NCBI GenBank assembly: GCA_017881645.1 | Contig: JADGQQ010000119.1 | Span: forward strand, 1 to 22,211 | Direction of reading: 5' to 3' | DNA length: 22,211 bases | DNA from: Clostridia bacterium | GTDB taxonomy: Bacteria > Bacillota > Clostridia > Saccharofermentanales > Saccharofermentanaceae | In this document: positions 1 through 8,157 of the stretch, piece after piece | Layout: each line of letters starts with the position of its first letter | Numbering within the stretch: position 1 is the stretch's first letter | Position numbers and translations under genes: made by a program | Notes under the pieces: generated by a model | The model's database searches: none | Told to the model about the DNA's origin: nothing | What the model saw: only the letters and a program-made list of their open reading frames with translations

Positions 1-1
1 A

Positions 2-355
2 GATATGCATTTTTCACAGGATTCACTGGGCGCTATCCTGAAAATGGTATCGGAAGGCAAAATCAACCGCGGAACCGGACGCAAGGTTTTTGCCGAGGTT
101 TTTGCAAATGATGTCGATCCGGAAGCATATGTTGCGCAGCACGGACTGGTGCAGGTCTCGGATTCCGGTTCGATTGATCCTGTGATCGCGGAAGTGCTTG
201 CACAGAACGAAAAGGCGGTTGGTGAGTATCTTGCCGGCAACGAGAAGAACTTCCAGTTCCTTGTCGGACAGTCCATGAAGGCACTCCGGGGCAAGGCGGA
301 TCCGCAGGTTGTGCGGGATGTTTTATTGTCGCAGCTCGAAAAGCTCAGGGGGTAA
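2..355 (+). CDS. gatB: GatB, Asp/Glu-tRNA amidotransferase subunit B, C-terminal fragment
   Basis: This is the last 118 codons or so of a gene that begins before the window; the frame is open from the first full codon. The segment matches the GatB/YqeY helical C-terminal domain, seen in KINRGTGRKVFAEVF near the start and FLVGQSMKALRGKADPQ near the end. In the family this tail domain recognises the tRNA elbow. GatB is the kinase/transamidase subunit of GatCAB, which amidates Glu-tRNA(Gln), or Asp-tRNA(Asn), in bacteria lacking the direct synthetase. The catalytic cradle domain lies off the window. The stop is followed by a new promoter rather than a tightly coupled gene, so gatB is probably the last gene of a gatCAB operon. 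I see no convincing terminator hairpin behind it. Confidence 0.93.
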   Translation, partial: DMHFSQDSLGAILKMVSEGKINRGTGRKVFAEVFANDVDPEAYVAQHGLVQVSDSGSIDPVIAEVLAQNEKAVGEYLAGNEKNFQFLVGQSMKALRGKADPQVVRDVLLSQLEKLRG

Positions 356-358
356 GTC

Positions 359-387
359 TTGAGATACAGGGCAAAATCTGCTATATT
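359..387 (+). promoter_or_regulatory. Predicted sigma-A promoter for the transporter gene at 489
   Basis: TTGAGA (359-364) and TATATT (382-387) are separated by exactly 17 nt, a good vegetative promoter. Transcription would start near 394, about 95 nt ahead of the chosen GTG start. It lies just after the gatB stop codon and separates gatB from the next genes. Confidence 0.6.
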
Positions 388-488
388 CTCTTTCATAGAT
401 ACATCTGTTTCAGTAAATGCGGGGCATTTTCACGCAGATGTGCAAGAGGGTTCTTTACCCGTGCTTAGCAAGGAAGGACAGGAACACT

Positions 489-1847
489 GTGCCAGATGAC
501 AGTATTGCGGCCATAGCAAGTGATTTGCTCGTTGTTTTTATTTTTGTTCTGATAAATGCATTTTTTTCCGCCACGGAGATGGCGGTTATTACTCTAAATG
601 ACAATAAAATGCGAAAAATGGCAGAAGAGGGCGATAAATCCGCAAGGAAAATTCTCCGTTTTATTGACGCTCCCGGTCATTTTCTGGCTATTATTCAGGT
701 CGGCGTAACGCTTGCCGGATTCCTGTCTTCCGCATTCGCATCGGATAAATTTGCAAACCGTCTGAAATTCGCGATCGATCCGGCCGGAACGTATTCGTTT
801 CTGAAGCCGGTGAGCATGGTGGTCGTTACGATTATCCTTGCATACTTTTCGCTTGTTCTCGGAGAACTGGTCCCCAAACGTCTGGCGCAGAAATTCCCTG
901 AGAAGATATCTTTCGGGGCTGTATCTGTCGTACGGGGGTTTGGTGTTATACTGGCGCCGTTTGTGAAGCTTCTGACATTGTCGACCAACGGGATTCTCAG
1001 ACTGATGGGGATTGACCCGCATGCCAACGACCGGAACGTTACAGAGGAAGAAATACGCATGATGGTCGACGTTGGAAGTGAGTCGGGCAGCATCAAAGAT
1101 GATGAAAAGCAAATGATCGAGAACATTTTCGAGTTCAACGATAAGGAAGTCTCGGAAATCATGACGCACCGCACAAAGATCGTATCTCTTTCGCTGGATG
1201 CCACGTATGCCGAAGTCATGGATGTGGCGACAAACGAGAAATTCACGCGGATTCCTGTCTATCAGGATACAATTGACGATATCGTCGGCATTCTGCACAT
1301 AAAGGATCTTCTCGGATATTCTCTTCGAGGCGAACGGTCCGGTGAGTTTTCTCTGCAGAAGCTCCTTCGTCCGCCGCTTGTCGTTCCCGAGACGAAGAAT
1401 TTGTCGGCTCTTTTCCGCGAAATGCAGAAGGGAAGCATGCAGTTGGCTGTTGTAGTCGATGAATACGGCGGAACGGCCGGGATTGCGACCATCGAGGATA
1501 TGCTTGAAGAGATCGTCGGTAACATTACGGACGAATTCGACGAGGAAGAACAGCAAATCGTGCTGCTTCCGAACGGAGACCTCATCGTGTCGGGCGATAC
1601 CGCGCTGAACGACATTGAAGATGCGCTGGATATTGACCTTCCGGACGAAGACTATGATACGATCGCAGGATTCGTCATACACCTTCTGGACCGGATTCCC
1701 GATGAAGACGAAACACCCGAGGTTACATACGGCAACGTCATTGTTACGGTGGAATCGATTGAAGACAAATGGATTTCCAAAGTCCGCATCCACGTGATTC
1801 CGAGAACGAACGGGGATCAGGAAAAATCCGGTGACAGCGGAAACTGA
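489..1847 (+). CDS. CNNM/CorC 'hemolysin family' membrane protein with CBS pair
   Basis: This 452-residue protein has the full order of the HlyC/CorC (CNNM) family. An N-terminal DUF21 membrane domain covers about residues 8-180, with hydrophobic segments near 11-28, 65-85, 106-125 and 142-165 and the signature GELVPKR at 125-131. A CBS pair covers about 220-345, with VDEYGGTAGI in the second CBS, and an acidic CorC/HlyC C-terminal domain covers about 355-445. Members are linked to Mg2+/Co2+ or other divalent-cation export; hemolysin activity is a historical label. I chose GTG at 489 over the in-frame ATG at 417. GTG 489 is preceded by purine-rich AAGGAAGG/AGGA and gives the usual family N-terminus directly before the first membrane segment, while the 417 ATG has no ribosome binding site. 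The stop precedes the HAD gene by about 40 nt, so the two are probably co-transcribed. The transported ion cannot be told from sequence. Confidence 0.9.
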   Translation: MPDDSIAAIASDLLVVFIFVLINAFFSATEMAVITLNDNKMRKMAEEGDKSARKILRFIDAPGHFLAIIQVGVTLAGFLSSAFASDKFANRLKFAIDPAGTYSFLKPVSMVVVTIILAYFSLVLGELVPKRLAQKFPEKISFGAVSVVRGFGVILAPFVKLLTLSTNGILRLMGIDPHANDRNVTEEEIRMMVDVGSESGSIKDDEKQMIENIFEFNDKEVSEIMTHRTKIVSLSLDATYAEVMDVATNEKFTRIPVYQDTIDDIVGILHIKDLLGYSLRGERSGEFSLQKLLRPPLVVPETKNLSALFREMQKGSMQLAVVVDEYGGTAGIATIEDMLEEIVGNITDEFDEEEQQIVLLPNGDLIVSGDTALNDIEDALDIDLPDEDYDTIAGFVIHLLDRIPDEDETPEVTYGNVIVTVESIEDKWISKVRIHVIPRTNGDQEKSGDSGN

Positions 1848-1887
1848 CATTTTGAGAGCGGCAGCACTTCCCAAAGGAGATAAACCA

Positions 1888-2538
1888 TTGAGATACGACG
1901 CAATACTGTATGATTTTGACGGAACCCTTGTGGATTCAATTCCAATGATTCTTGCCTGTTTTCAAGGCGCCTTTATGGAAGTTACCGGAAAAGAAGAAAG
2001 CGAAAGCGTGCTGCTGGCCGGTATCGGTCTGACGCTCGCGACGGCTTTTTCCCGGTTCGATCCCAAGACGCAGCAGGAATTAATGGATGCTTATTATAAG
2101 TACAATGTGCGGCTGCTTCCGACGACGATTTCCGTTTTTGGCGGTGTCATGGACGGGCTCAGGGCAGTTCAGGCACTCGGAGTCCGGCAGGGACTGGTCA
2201 CATCCAAGCGGAGTGAAACGGCGCTGTTCACAATGCGGCAATTTGACATGGAATCCTTTTTTGAAGCGCAGGTATTCAGGGAAGACACGAAGGTTCACAA
2301 ACCGAATCCCAAACCGATTTTTCTGGCGATGAAAAAGCTGGGAATCCAAGACCCTTCACGGATTCTTTTTGTTGGAGACAGTGTCCATGATCTGCGCTGT
2401 GCGGCCAATGCCGGCGTTGATTCGGCGGCCGTTCACTGGACATATATGCCAAAACACGAACTTGCCGCAGAAAAGCCTAAGTATTGGCTGGATAGTATGA
2501 CAGACCTTTGTTGCATTCTGAAGGATGCGGAATTATAA
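1888..2538 (+). CDS. HAD-superfamily phosphatase (PpaX/phosphoglycolate phosphatase-like)
   Basis: This is a 216-residue HAD subfamily IA hydrolase with a cap domain. Motif I is DFDGTLVDS, with the nucleophile Asp9 and acid/base Asp11. Motif II is Thr105 in LVTSK, motif III is Lys138 and motif IV is VGDSVHDL, with Asp164 and Asp168 as the Mg2+ ligands. The length and motif spacing resemble the pyrophosphatase PpaX and phosphoglycolate phosphatases, but the substrate cannot be assigned. I chose the TTG start at 1888. It has an excellent ribosome binding site, AAAGGAGAT at 1873-1881, with good spacing, and it produces the usual family beginning (MRYDAILYDFDGTL). An in-frame GTG at 1831, overlapping the previous gene, would add 19 residues and has a weaker upstream AGGAAA. 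The gene sits between the CNNM transporter and the parvulin-like gene on the same strand and is likely in one transcript with them. Confidence 0.88.
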   Translation: MRYDAILYDFDGTLVDSIPMILACFQGAFMEVTGKEESESVLLAGIGLTLATAFSRFDPKTQQELMDAYYKYNVRLLPTTISVFGGVMDGLRAVQALGVRQGLVTSKRSETALFTMRQFDMESFFEAQVFREDTKVHKPNPKPIFLAMKKLGIQDPSRILFVGDSVHDLRCAANAGVDSAAVHWTYMPKHELAAEKPKYWLDSMTDLCCILKDAEL

Positions 2539-2589
2539 TAGGCGTGCTGTGTCAACGGCAAAGTAGATATCAGAAGGATGGTTCCCAAT

Positions 2590-4092
2590 ATGGAAAATGC
2601 TAAAAAGAACATTTCATCCAAGAAAAACAACAAAAAGGTTCTGTTGAACGATCAGGTCAAACGCAAACTGTTGATTGCCGGTATTATTGCAGCAGTCGTA
2701 ATCATTTGCGGAGGATACTTTACATATATGACGGGAGTTCCCGCAAAAATTCTCACCGGTGCTACTATTGCCGGTCAGGAAGTTAAAGTGAACGAATTCA
2801 ACTATCAATACTTCCAGGTTTACAATTCATTTATCAATCAAGGTTCCATCACGAAAGAAACGAATCTGGACTCTGTACTGAATACAACAACCGGCCAGAC
2901 ATACCGCGAATTCATATATGACCAGACAGCCCAAAAACTGCAGAAGATGATTCTTCTGAATGAAGCTGCAAAAAAAGACGGGTTCAAGCCGCTTACGGTC
3001 GAAAGACAGATTAAAGGATTCATTGCAACTGCAAGATCCTATGCAAAAACGAAGAAGCAAACGGCCGACCAGGTTCTTAAGTCCCGTTATGGTGCCGGAT
3101 CAACCGTTCGCGCAGTTGAGCAGTTTATGAGAAGAGAATTGACGGCTCAGGAATATACCGCGTATTTGATGCAGACAAAATACTCCCTGACAGCGGACGA
3201 GATGACGGCAATGTATACGAAGTCCCCGTCGGATTATGAAAATGCAACCTTCCACTTCTATATTTTCCCGGGTTCATCGGATGTAACCGCAACGGATGCC
3301 GATAAAAAGGCGGCACTGGATGCAGCCAAGAAACTTGCGCAGGGTGTCGTGGACGCAACAACCGATGCGAAATCTTTCCGGGATGCCTGCGAAAAGGCTG
3401 CGGGAGCAGCAGCGGCGGCGCAATTTGCCGACAACGCGGATCCCACTCTGTATTCAAACATTACAAAAGCCACAATTTCCGCATCCAATACGGATTTGTC
3501 CGACTTCCTTTTCTCTGCGGATCGCAAACCGGGCGACACAACGGTTCTGACTTCGGAATCCGGTGCATATGCCGTATATTTCGAGAGCAGACAATTGGAC
3601 GAGACGCCCTCTATCTCATTCAGGTCTTTGATTCTCGATTCATCCACACCGTTGGATGCAACGGCAGACAAGGTGCAGGCCGCTGCGGATAAAGCAACTG
3701 CCAAAGCCAATGAATACAAGACTCAGACTACGGATGAAAACAGTTTTATCGGACTCGTTAAAAAATACTCCGACATCAACTCCGCATTTTCCGGAGGACT
3801 TGTTTCCGGAGTGACTGCTGCAAGTCTGGTATCCGATTCGGAAACAGATGAAACGAAGGCCTTGTCCGCATGGCTGTTTGCAGCTGACCGTAAACCCGGC
3901 GATATGATCATCATTCCCGGAACAGGCACAGTGACGCTGTATTATTTCCAGAAGTCACTTCCCGCATGGCAGGAAACCATTTTCGAAGGAAACGTCAGCA
4001 CACAGTTTGACACATGGTTTAAGGGCCTGACAGCGGAAGCCGGAAACGGATATTCCATCAATGTCGATAATCTTAAATTTGCAACTTATTAA
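2590..4092 (+). CDS. Membrane-anchored SurA/parvulin-like peptidyl-prolyl isomerase family protein
   Basis: This 500-residue protein has a very basic N-terminus (AKKNISSKKNNKK) and one membrane segment at about 27-46. It is therefore anchored with its large C-terminal part outside the cell, and I see no lipobox. About residues 55-200 form a helical SurA-N-like chaperone region with LTVERQIKGFI. Two parvulin-like units follow. Each holds the element FLFSADRKPGD or WLFAADRKPGD (near 308-316 and 428-438) and then a beta segment, the part of a parvulin that normally reads 'KPGDVS..V.T..GYHII'. The second has a GG element, FSGGLVSG. Family members act as foldases for secreted proteins (PrsA/SurA type). 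The catalytic residues are not convincingly kept, so it may be a chaperone only. ATG 2590 was preferred over ATG 2578, because AGAAGGA (2572-2578) touches the latter and cannot serve it. There is no clear terminator behind it. Confidence 0.75.
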   Translation: MENAKKNISSKKNNKKVLLNDQVKRKLLIAGIIAAVVIICGGYFTYMTGVPAKILTGATIAGQEVKVNEFNYQYFQVYNSFINQGSITKETNLDSVLNTTTGQTYREFIYDQTAQKLQKMILLNEAAKKDGFKPLTVERQIKGFIATARSYAKTKKQTADQVLKSRYGAGSTVRAVEQFMRRELTAQEYTAYLMQTKYSLTADEMTAMYTKSPSDYENATFHFYIFPGSSDVTATDADKKAALDAAKKLAQGVVDATTDAKSFRDACEKAAGAAAAAQFADNADPTLYSNITKATISASNTDLSDFLFSADRKPGDTTVLTSESGAYAVYFESRQLDETPSISFRSLILDSSTPLDATADKVQAAADKATAKANEYKTQTTDENSFIGLVKKYSDINSAFSGGLVSGVTAASLVSDSETDETKALSAWLFAADRKPGDMIIIPGTGTVTLYYFQKSLPAWQETIFEGNVSTQFDTWFKGLTAEAGNGYSINVDNLKFATY

Positions 4093-4113
4093 AGAATTTT
4101 GAAGAATTTTATG

Positions 4114-4142
4114 TTGACACTTGACTTGATGAATGCTATCAT
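4114..4142 (+). promoter_or_regulatory. Predicted rpoBC operon promoter
   Basis: TTGACA (4114-4119), a 17-nt spacer and TATCAT (4137-4142) make a near-consensus sigma-A promoter 22 nt after the stop of the parvulin-like gene. A second possible pair, TTGACT (4121-4126) with TATAAC (4145-4150) and an 18-nt spacer, overlaps it. Transcription would begin near 4149-4156, giving rpoB a leader of about 150 nt. Confidence 0.75.
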
Positions 4143-4149
4143 CTTATAA

Positions 4150-4299
4150 CGCGTCATAAGGTGGAGGCTTGTCGCCTGTTGCTTTTTTGACGCGGCAGAA
4201 CCCTATTTTTACAGGTTCTGCAAATGATAGTAAGTGTGTCGGAATTTAATCCGGCGCGATAGCCCGGCTTCGGCCAGAACATTCGCGAGGTGATGTGTA
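4150..4299 (+). promoter_or_regulatory. Structured 5' leader of rpoB
   Basis: The 150 nt between the promoter and the rpoB start contain several perfect inverted repeats. CGCGTCA (4150-4156) pairs with TGACGCG (4188-4194) and encloses a small AGGC/GCCT hairpin followed by six T. GCAGAACC (4195-4202) pairs with GGTTCTGC (4214-4221) around an 11-nt loop. GTCGGA (4238-4243) pairs with TCCGGC (4250-4255), with one G-U pair. The rpoB ribosome binding site GAGGTGAT (4287-4294) follows. No known riboswitch or L10 leader is recognised. The leader may control RNA polymerase synthesis or stabilise the mRNA; both ideas are inference from the structure. Confidence 0.45.
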
Positions 4300-7200
4300 A
4301 TGGTGCGTCCCGTCAAATTGGGAAGAGCAGAAAGAATGTCCTATTCTCGAATCGATGAAGTCATTGAGATGCCGGATTTGATTGAGATCCAGAAGAATTC
4401 ATACCAATGGTTTCTAAACGAAGGACTCATGGAGGTACTCAGAGAGGTATCTCCGATCACAGATTACACAGGAGATATAGAGCTTTCTTTTACCGAAAAA
4501 GAATTCGATACGGAGAAACCTCAGAATACAATCGAAGAATGCAAAGAGAAAGATTGCAATTTTGCGGCTCCTCTTAAAGTTATGGTTCGTTTGAACAACA
4601 AGCGTGACAATGTAATTAAAGACCAGTCGGTATTTATCGGCGATTTCCCGATTATGACTGAGAACGGAACGTTCATTATCAATGGTGCGGAACGTGTTAT
4701 CATCAGTCAGCTCGTCCGTTCTCCGGGCGCATATTATTCTTCTTCGAAGGATAAGTCGGACATGCCGCTTTATGCTACACAGATTATCCCCAACCGAGGA
4801 GCCTGGCTCGAATATGAGACAGATTCCAACGGTGTTATTTTTGTTCGAGTGGATCGTGCCAGAAAATTCCCGCTCACCGTGTTCCTGCGTTCGCTTGGGC
4901 TTGGAACCGATGAAGATCTCCGTAATACTTTCGGAGACGAACGTTTGCTGAACGAGACCATCAAGAAAGACGTATCCCATTCACGTGAAGAAGGTCTTTC
5001 CGAATTGTACCGCAAGCTTCGCCCGGGTGAGCCTGCTTCCGTTGAGGGCGCAGAAACGCTCCTGAACAGCATGTTCTTTGATCCGAAGCGTTATGATCTT
5101 GCTCGCGTGGGAATTTACAAGCTTAACAAGAAGCTTTCTCTGGCCAGCCGCATCGAGGGTCATAAGACCGTTGAGAATGTTGTTACAGAAGACGGCGAGT
5201 TGATTGTTCCCGCAAATACAATCCTTACCAGATCGAAATCTCTGGAAATTGCCGCTGCCGGCATTAATGACGTTTTAATTTATCCGATCATCACAAAGGG
5301 TGATACGGTTACGGTTTCCGAGAAGACGCTTCGTGTGATCGGAAATGCCCGCGTAGATGCAGATGCATATATCCGTGCAAGTTTTTCTGCGGAAGAACTT
5401 CAGGGATTTGACATTCGCAATACCACGGTCAATGAGAAGGTGCGCACCGGCGTACTGAGAAACATCATTGCCAACGCCCGTGTTTCCGGACAGACGCAGT
5501 TTGCGAAAGTTCTGACGGATGCGCTGTCGGCCAGCGTATATGAGCTTATGCCCAAACATCTGACCGTTGAGGATATCGTTGCCACTGTCAGCTATCTGAT
5601 CGGTCTGGAATACACAGTCGGTCATGAAGACGATATTGACCATCTTGGCAACCGTCGTATACGTTCTGTCGGTGAACTTCTTCAGAACCAGATCCGTATC
5701 GGATTCTCCCGTATGGAGAGAAACATTCGCGAACGTATGGGTGCGGTTCCGGACATTGCTACCGTCACACCGCTGCAGCTCGTGAATACACGTCCCGTCA
5801 GTGCCGCTGTGAAGGAATTCTTCGGATCATCCCAGCTGTCTCAGTTTATGGATCAGCCCAATCCGCTTGCGGAACTGACGCATAAGAGAAGACTGTCGGC
5901 TCTCGGGCCGGGCGGATTGTCCAGAGAGAGAGCGAACTTTGAAGTTCGTGACGTTCATTCTTCCCACTATGGAAGAATGTGCCCGATCGAGACGCCTGAA
6001 GGACCGAACATCGGACTGATCAACTCACTGGCGACCTATGCCCGTGTGAATCCGTACGGGTTCATTGAGACACCTTATCGCGTATACGATAAGAAGAAGA
6101 AGGTCGTTACCCGCGATGTCCTTTATATGACGGCCGATCAGGAAGATTACTACTATATTGCACAGGCGAATGAGCCGATCGATGAGACGGGTAAATTCCT
6201 GGACAAGAAGGTTGTATGCCGTTATCTCGATAAATTCGTTGAGGTTGAGCCTGAGAAGGTAGACCTGATGGACGTTACACCCAGACAGCTGGTTTCCGTT
6301 GCTACGGCACTGATTCCTTTCCTGGGCAACGATGATGCGAACCGCGCACTGATGGGCTCGAACATGCAGCGTCAGGCCGTTCCGCTGATTCGTCCGGAAG
6401 CTCCGATTATCGGAACCGGCATGGAGTATCGTGCAGCGAAGGATTCGGGGGTCTGTAAAGTTGCCAAGAACGACGGTGTCGTATCTTTTGTATCCGCAGA
6501 CCGCATTGAAGTTACGAATACCGACGGGAAGAAGGATATCTATCCTCTGACCAAATACCAGCGTTCGAACCAGAGCACGTGCATTAACCAGCGTCCGATT
6601 GTCCGCATGAATGATCCGGTTACAGCCGGCGACATTATTGCCGACGGTCCGTCCACGCAAAACGGAGAACTGTCACTCGGTAAGAATGTTCTGATCGGAT
6701 TTATGACATGGGAAGGCTACAACTACGAGGATGCCGTCCTTATTAACGAAAAGCTCGTCCGGGATGATGTATACACTTCGATTCATATTGAAGAGTACGA
6801 GTGCGAAGCCCGCGATACGAAGCTCGGTGCCGAAGAAATCACCCGTGAGATTCCGAATGTCAGCGATGACGCCCTTCGTGATCTCGATGAATACGGAGTC
6901 ATTCGCGTCGGAGCCGAAGTCAGAGCCGGAGATATTCTTGTAGGAAAAGTCACTCCTAAGGGAGAGACGGAGCTTACGGCTGAAGAACGCCTGTATCGTG
7001 CCATCTTCGGTGAGAAGATCCGCGAAGTCCGTGATACGTCCGTACGTGTTCCGCACGGTGAATCCGGAATTATCGTCGATGTGAAGACATTCACGAAAGA
7101 AAATGACGATGTCCTCAAAGGAAGCGTGAACAAACTGGTTCGTGTCTATATCGCTCAGAAGAGAAAACTTTCGGTCGGAGACAAAATGGCCGGACGTCAT

Positions 7201-8100
7201 GGCAACAAGGGTGTCGTTTCACGCATTCTTCCTGAAGAGGATATGCCTTTCCTTCCGGACGGTACACCTCTGGATATCGTTCTTAACCCGTTGGGCGTTC
7301 CTTCCCGTATGAATATCGGACAGCTTCTTGAGGTTCACCTTGGACGCGCGGCCCGTGCTCTGGACTGGAAGATTGCAACACCCGTTTTCGACGGTGCCAA
7401 TGAAGCGGATATCGTTGATGCTTTCCGTATAGCAGGTGTTGATGAAGATGGTAAGACCATTCTTTTCGACGGACGCACGGGACAGCCTTTCGAGAACCGC
7501 ATCACCGTGGGAGTTATGTACTATCTTAAGCTCCACCATCTGGTTGACGATAAGATTCATGCGCGTTCCATCGGACCGTATTCCCTTGTTACACAGCAGC
7601 CCCTCGGCGGTAAAGCGCAGTTCGGCGGCCAGCGTTTCGGAGAGATGGAAGTCTGGGCATTGGAAGCATATGGAGCAGCTTACACTCTGCAGGAAATTCT
7701 TACTGTCAAGTCGGATGATATTTCCGGTCGTACAAAGACATATGAGTCCATTGTTAAAGGACAGAGCGTTCCGGAGTCTGGTATTCCCGAATCGTTTAAA
7801 GTTCTTGTCAGAGAACTTCAGTCTCTGGCTCTGGATGTCCACATATACTCAGGTGAGAACGAAGAGTTCAAGCTGAAAGACGCAGCGGAAGAAGATGTAG
7901 ATTTACCTGCACCCGATCCGGAACTGATCTCCAGATATGCAATGCTCCCTGATGAAGGAGAGCTTGAGAGCGCCGGCTTTACGGAGGGCATGTTGTCAGA
8001 AGACGGTGAAGTCGTCGTCGATGACGGTTTCCTGTCCGGCGATTTGGATGATCTCGAATTTCCGGCTGCACACGTAGACATGGACGTTGAGGAAGAATAA
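4300..8100 (+). CDS. rpoB: RpoB, DNA-directed RNA polymerase beta subunit
   Basis: This 1266-residue protein is full-length RNA polymerase beta subunit, which with beta' forms the active centre and RNA channel. The N-terminus (YSRIDEVIEMPDLIEIQ) is the typical Firmicute form. The rifampicin pocket at 508-535 (FFGSSQLSQFMDQ, then THKRRLSALGPGG) keeps Asp518, His528 and Ser533, equal to E. coli D516, H526 and S531, so the wild-type sensitive state is expected. The late motifs KMAGRHGNKGVVS and GEMEVWALEAYGAAYTLQE are intact. About 72 residues from 1195 on are a strongly acidic tail beyond the conserved core. The start is set by GAGGTGAT five nt upstream. It has its own promoter and leader, and rplJ/rplL are not upstream as in the common bacterial arrangement. 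rpoC follows after 57 nt. Confidence 0.98.
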   Translation: MVRPVKLGRAERMSYSRIDEVIEMPDLIEIQKNSYQWFLNEGLMEVLREVSPITDYTGDIELSFTEKEFDTEKPQNTIEECKEKDCNFAAPLKVMVRLNNKRDNVIKDQSVFIGDFPIMTENGTFIINGAERVIISQLVRSPGAYYSSSKDKSDMPLYATQIIPNRGAWLEYETDSNGVIFVRVDRARKFPLTVFLRSLGLGTDEDLRNTFGDERLLNETIKKDVSHSREEGLSELYRKLRPGEPASVEGAETLLNSMFFDPKRYDLARVGIYKLNKKLSLASRIEGHKTVENVVTEDGELIVPANTILTRSKSLEIAAAGINDVLIYPIITKGDTVTVSEKTLRVIGNARVDADAYIRASFSAEELQGFDIRNTTVNEKVRTGVLRNIIANARVSGQTQFAKVLTDALSASVYELMPKHLTVEDIVATVSYLIGLEYTVGHEDDIDHLGNRRIRSVGELLQNQIRIGFSRMERNIRERMGAVPDIATVTPLQLVNTRPVSAAVKEFFGSSQLSQFMDQPNPLAELTHKRRLSALGPGGLSRERANFEVRDVHSSHYGRMCPIETPEGPNIGLINSLATYARVNPYGFIETPYRVYDKKKKVVTRDVLYMTADQEDYYYIAQANEPIDETGKFLDKKVVCRYLDKFVEVEPEKVDLMDVTPRQLVSVATALIPFLGNDDANRALMGSNMQRQAVPLIRPEAPIIGTGMEYRAAKDSGVCKVAKNDGVVSFVSADRIEVTNTDGKKDIYPLTKYQRSNQSTCINQRPIVRMNDPVTAGDIIADGPSTQNGELSLGKNVLIGFMTWEGYNYEDAVLINEKLVRDDVYTSIHIEEYECEARDTKLGAEEITREIPNVSDDALRDLDEYGVIRVGAEVRAGDILVGKVTPKGETELTAEERLYRAIFGEKIREVRDTSVRVPHGESGIIVDVKTFTKENDDVLKGSVNKLVRVYIAQKRKLSVGDKMAGRHGNKGVVSRILPEEDMPFLPDGTPLDIVLNPLGVPSRMNIGQLLEVHLGRAARALDWKIATPVFDGANEADIVDAFRIAGVDEDGKTILFDGRTGQPFENRITVGVMYYLKLHHLVDDKIHARSIGPYSLVTQQPLGGKAQFGGQRFGEMEVWALEAYGAAYTLQEILTVKSDDISGRTKTYESIVKGQSVPESGIPESFKVLVRELQSLALDVHIYSGENEEFKLKDAAEEDVDLPAPDPELISRYAMLPDEGELESAGFTEGMLSEDGEVVVDDGFLSGDLDDLEFPAAHVDMDVEEE

Positions 8101-8107
8101 TTTTACC

Positions 8108-8128
8108 TATGGATCATACTGATCCATA
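8108..8128 (+). other. Inverted repeat/hairpin in the rpoB-rpoC intercistronic gap
   Basis: TATGGATCA (8108-8116) and TGATCCATA (8120-8128) are perfect 9-nt complements around a 3-nt loop (TAC). No T run follows, so it is not a terminator. It stands between the rpoB stop and the rpoC ribosome binding site (GAAGGAGA, 8141-8148). An mRNA processing or stabilising hairpin is possible; function is not shown. Confidence 0.5.
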
Positions 8129-8157
8129 CTTGTCGTATCGGAAGGAGACTTCGGAAA

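Noticed and set aside
417..488. Longer N-terminus for the CNNM/CorC protein from ATG 417
   Set aside because: There is no ribosome binding site, and the first 24 residues are unlike the family. GTG 489 gives the normal start.
594..1874. A 426-codon open frame on the minus strand antisense to the CNNM/CorC transporter gene
   Set aside because: It lies opposite a gene with clear family domains, its translation resembles no protein I know, and it has no supported start. It arises from codon bias of the real gene. The same holds for the long antisense frames within rpoB, rpoC and clpC.
4165..4188. Intrinsic terminator in the rpoB leader (AGGC/GCCT hairpin and six T)
   Set aside because: The stem has only four pairs, and several bases separate it from the T run. 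It is too weak to call as a terminator and is described as part of the leader structure.
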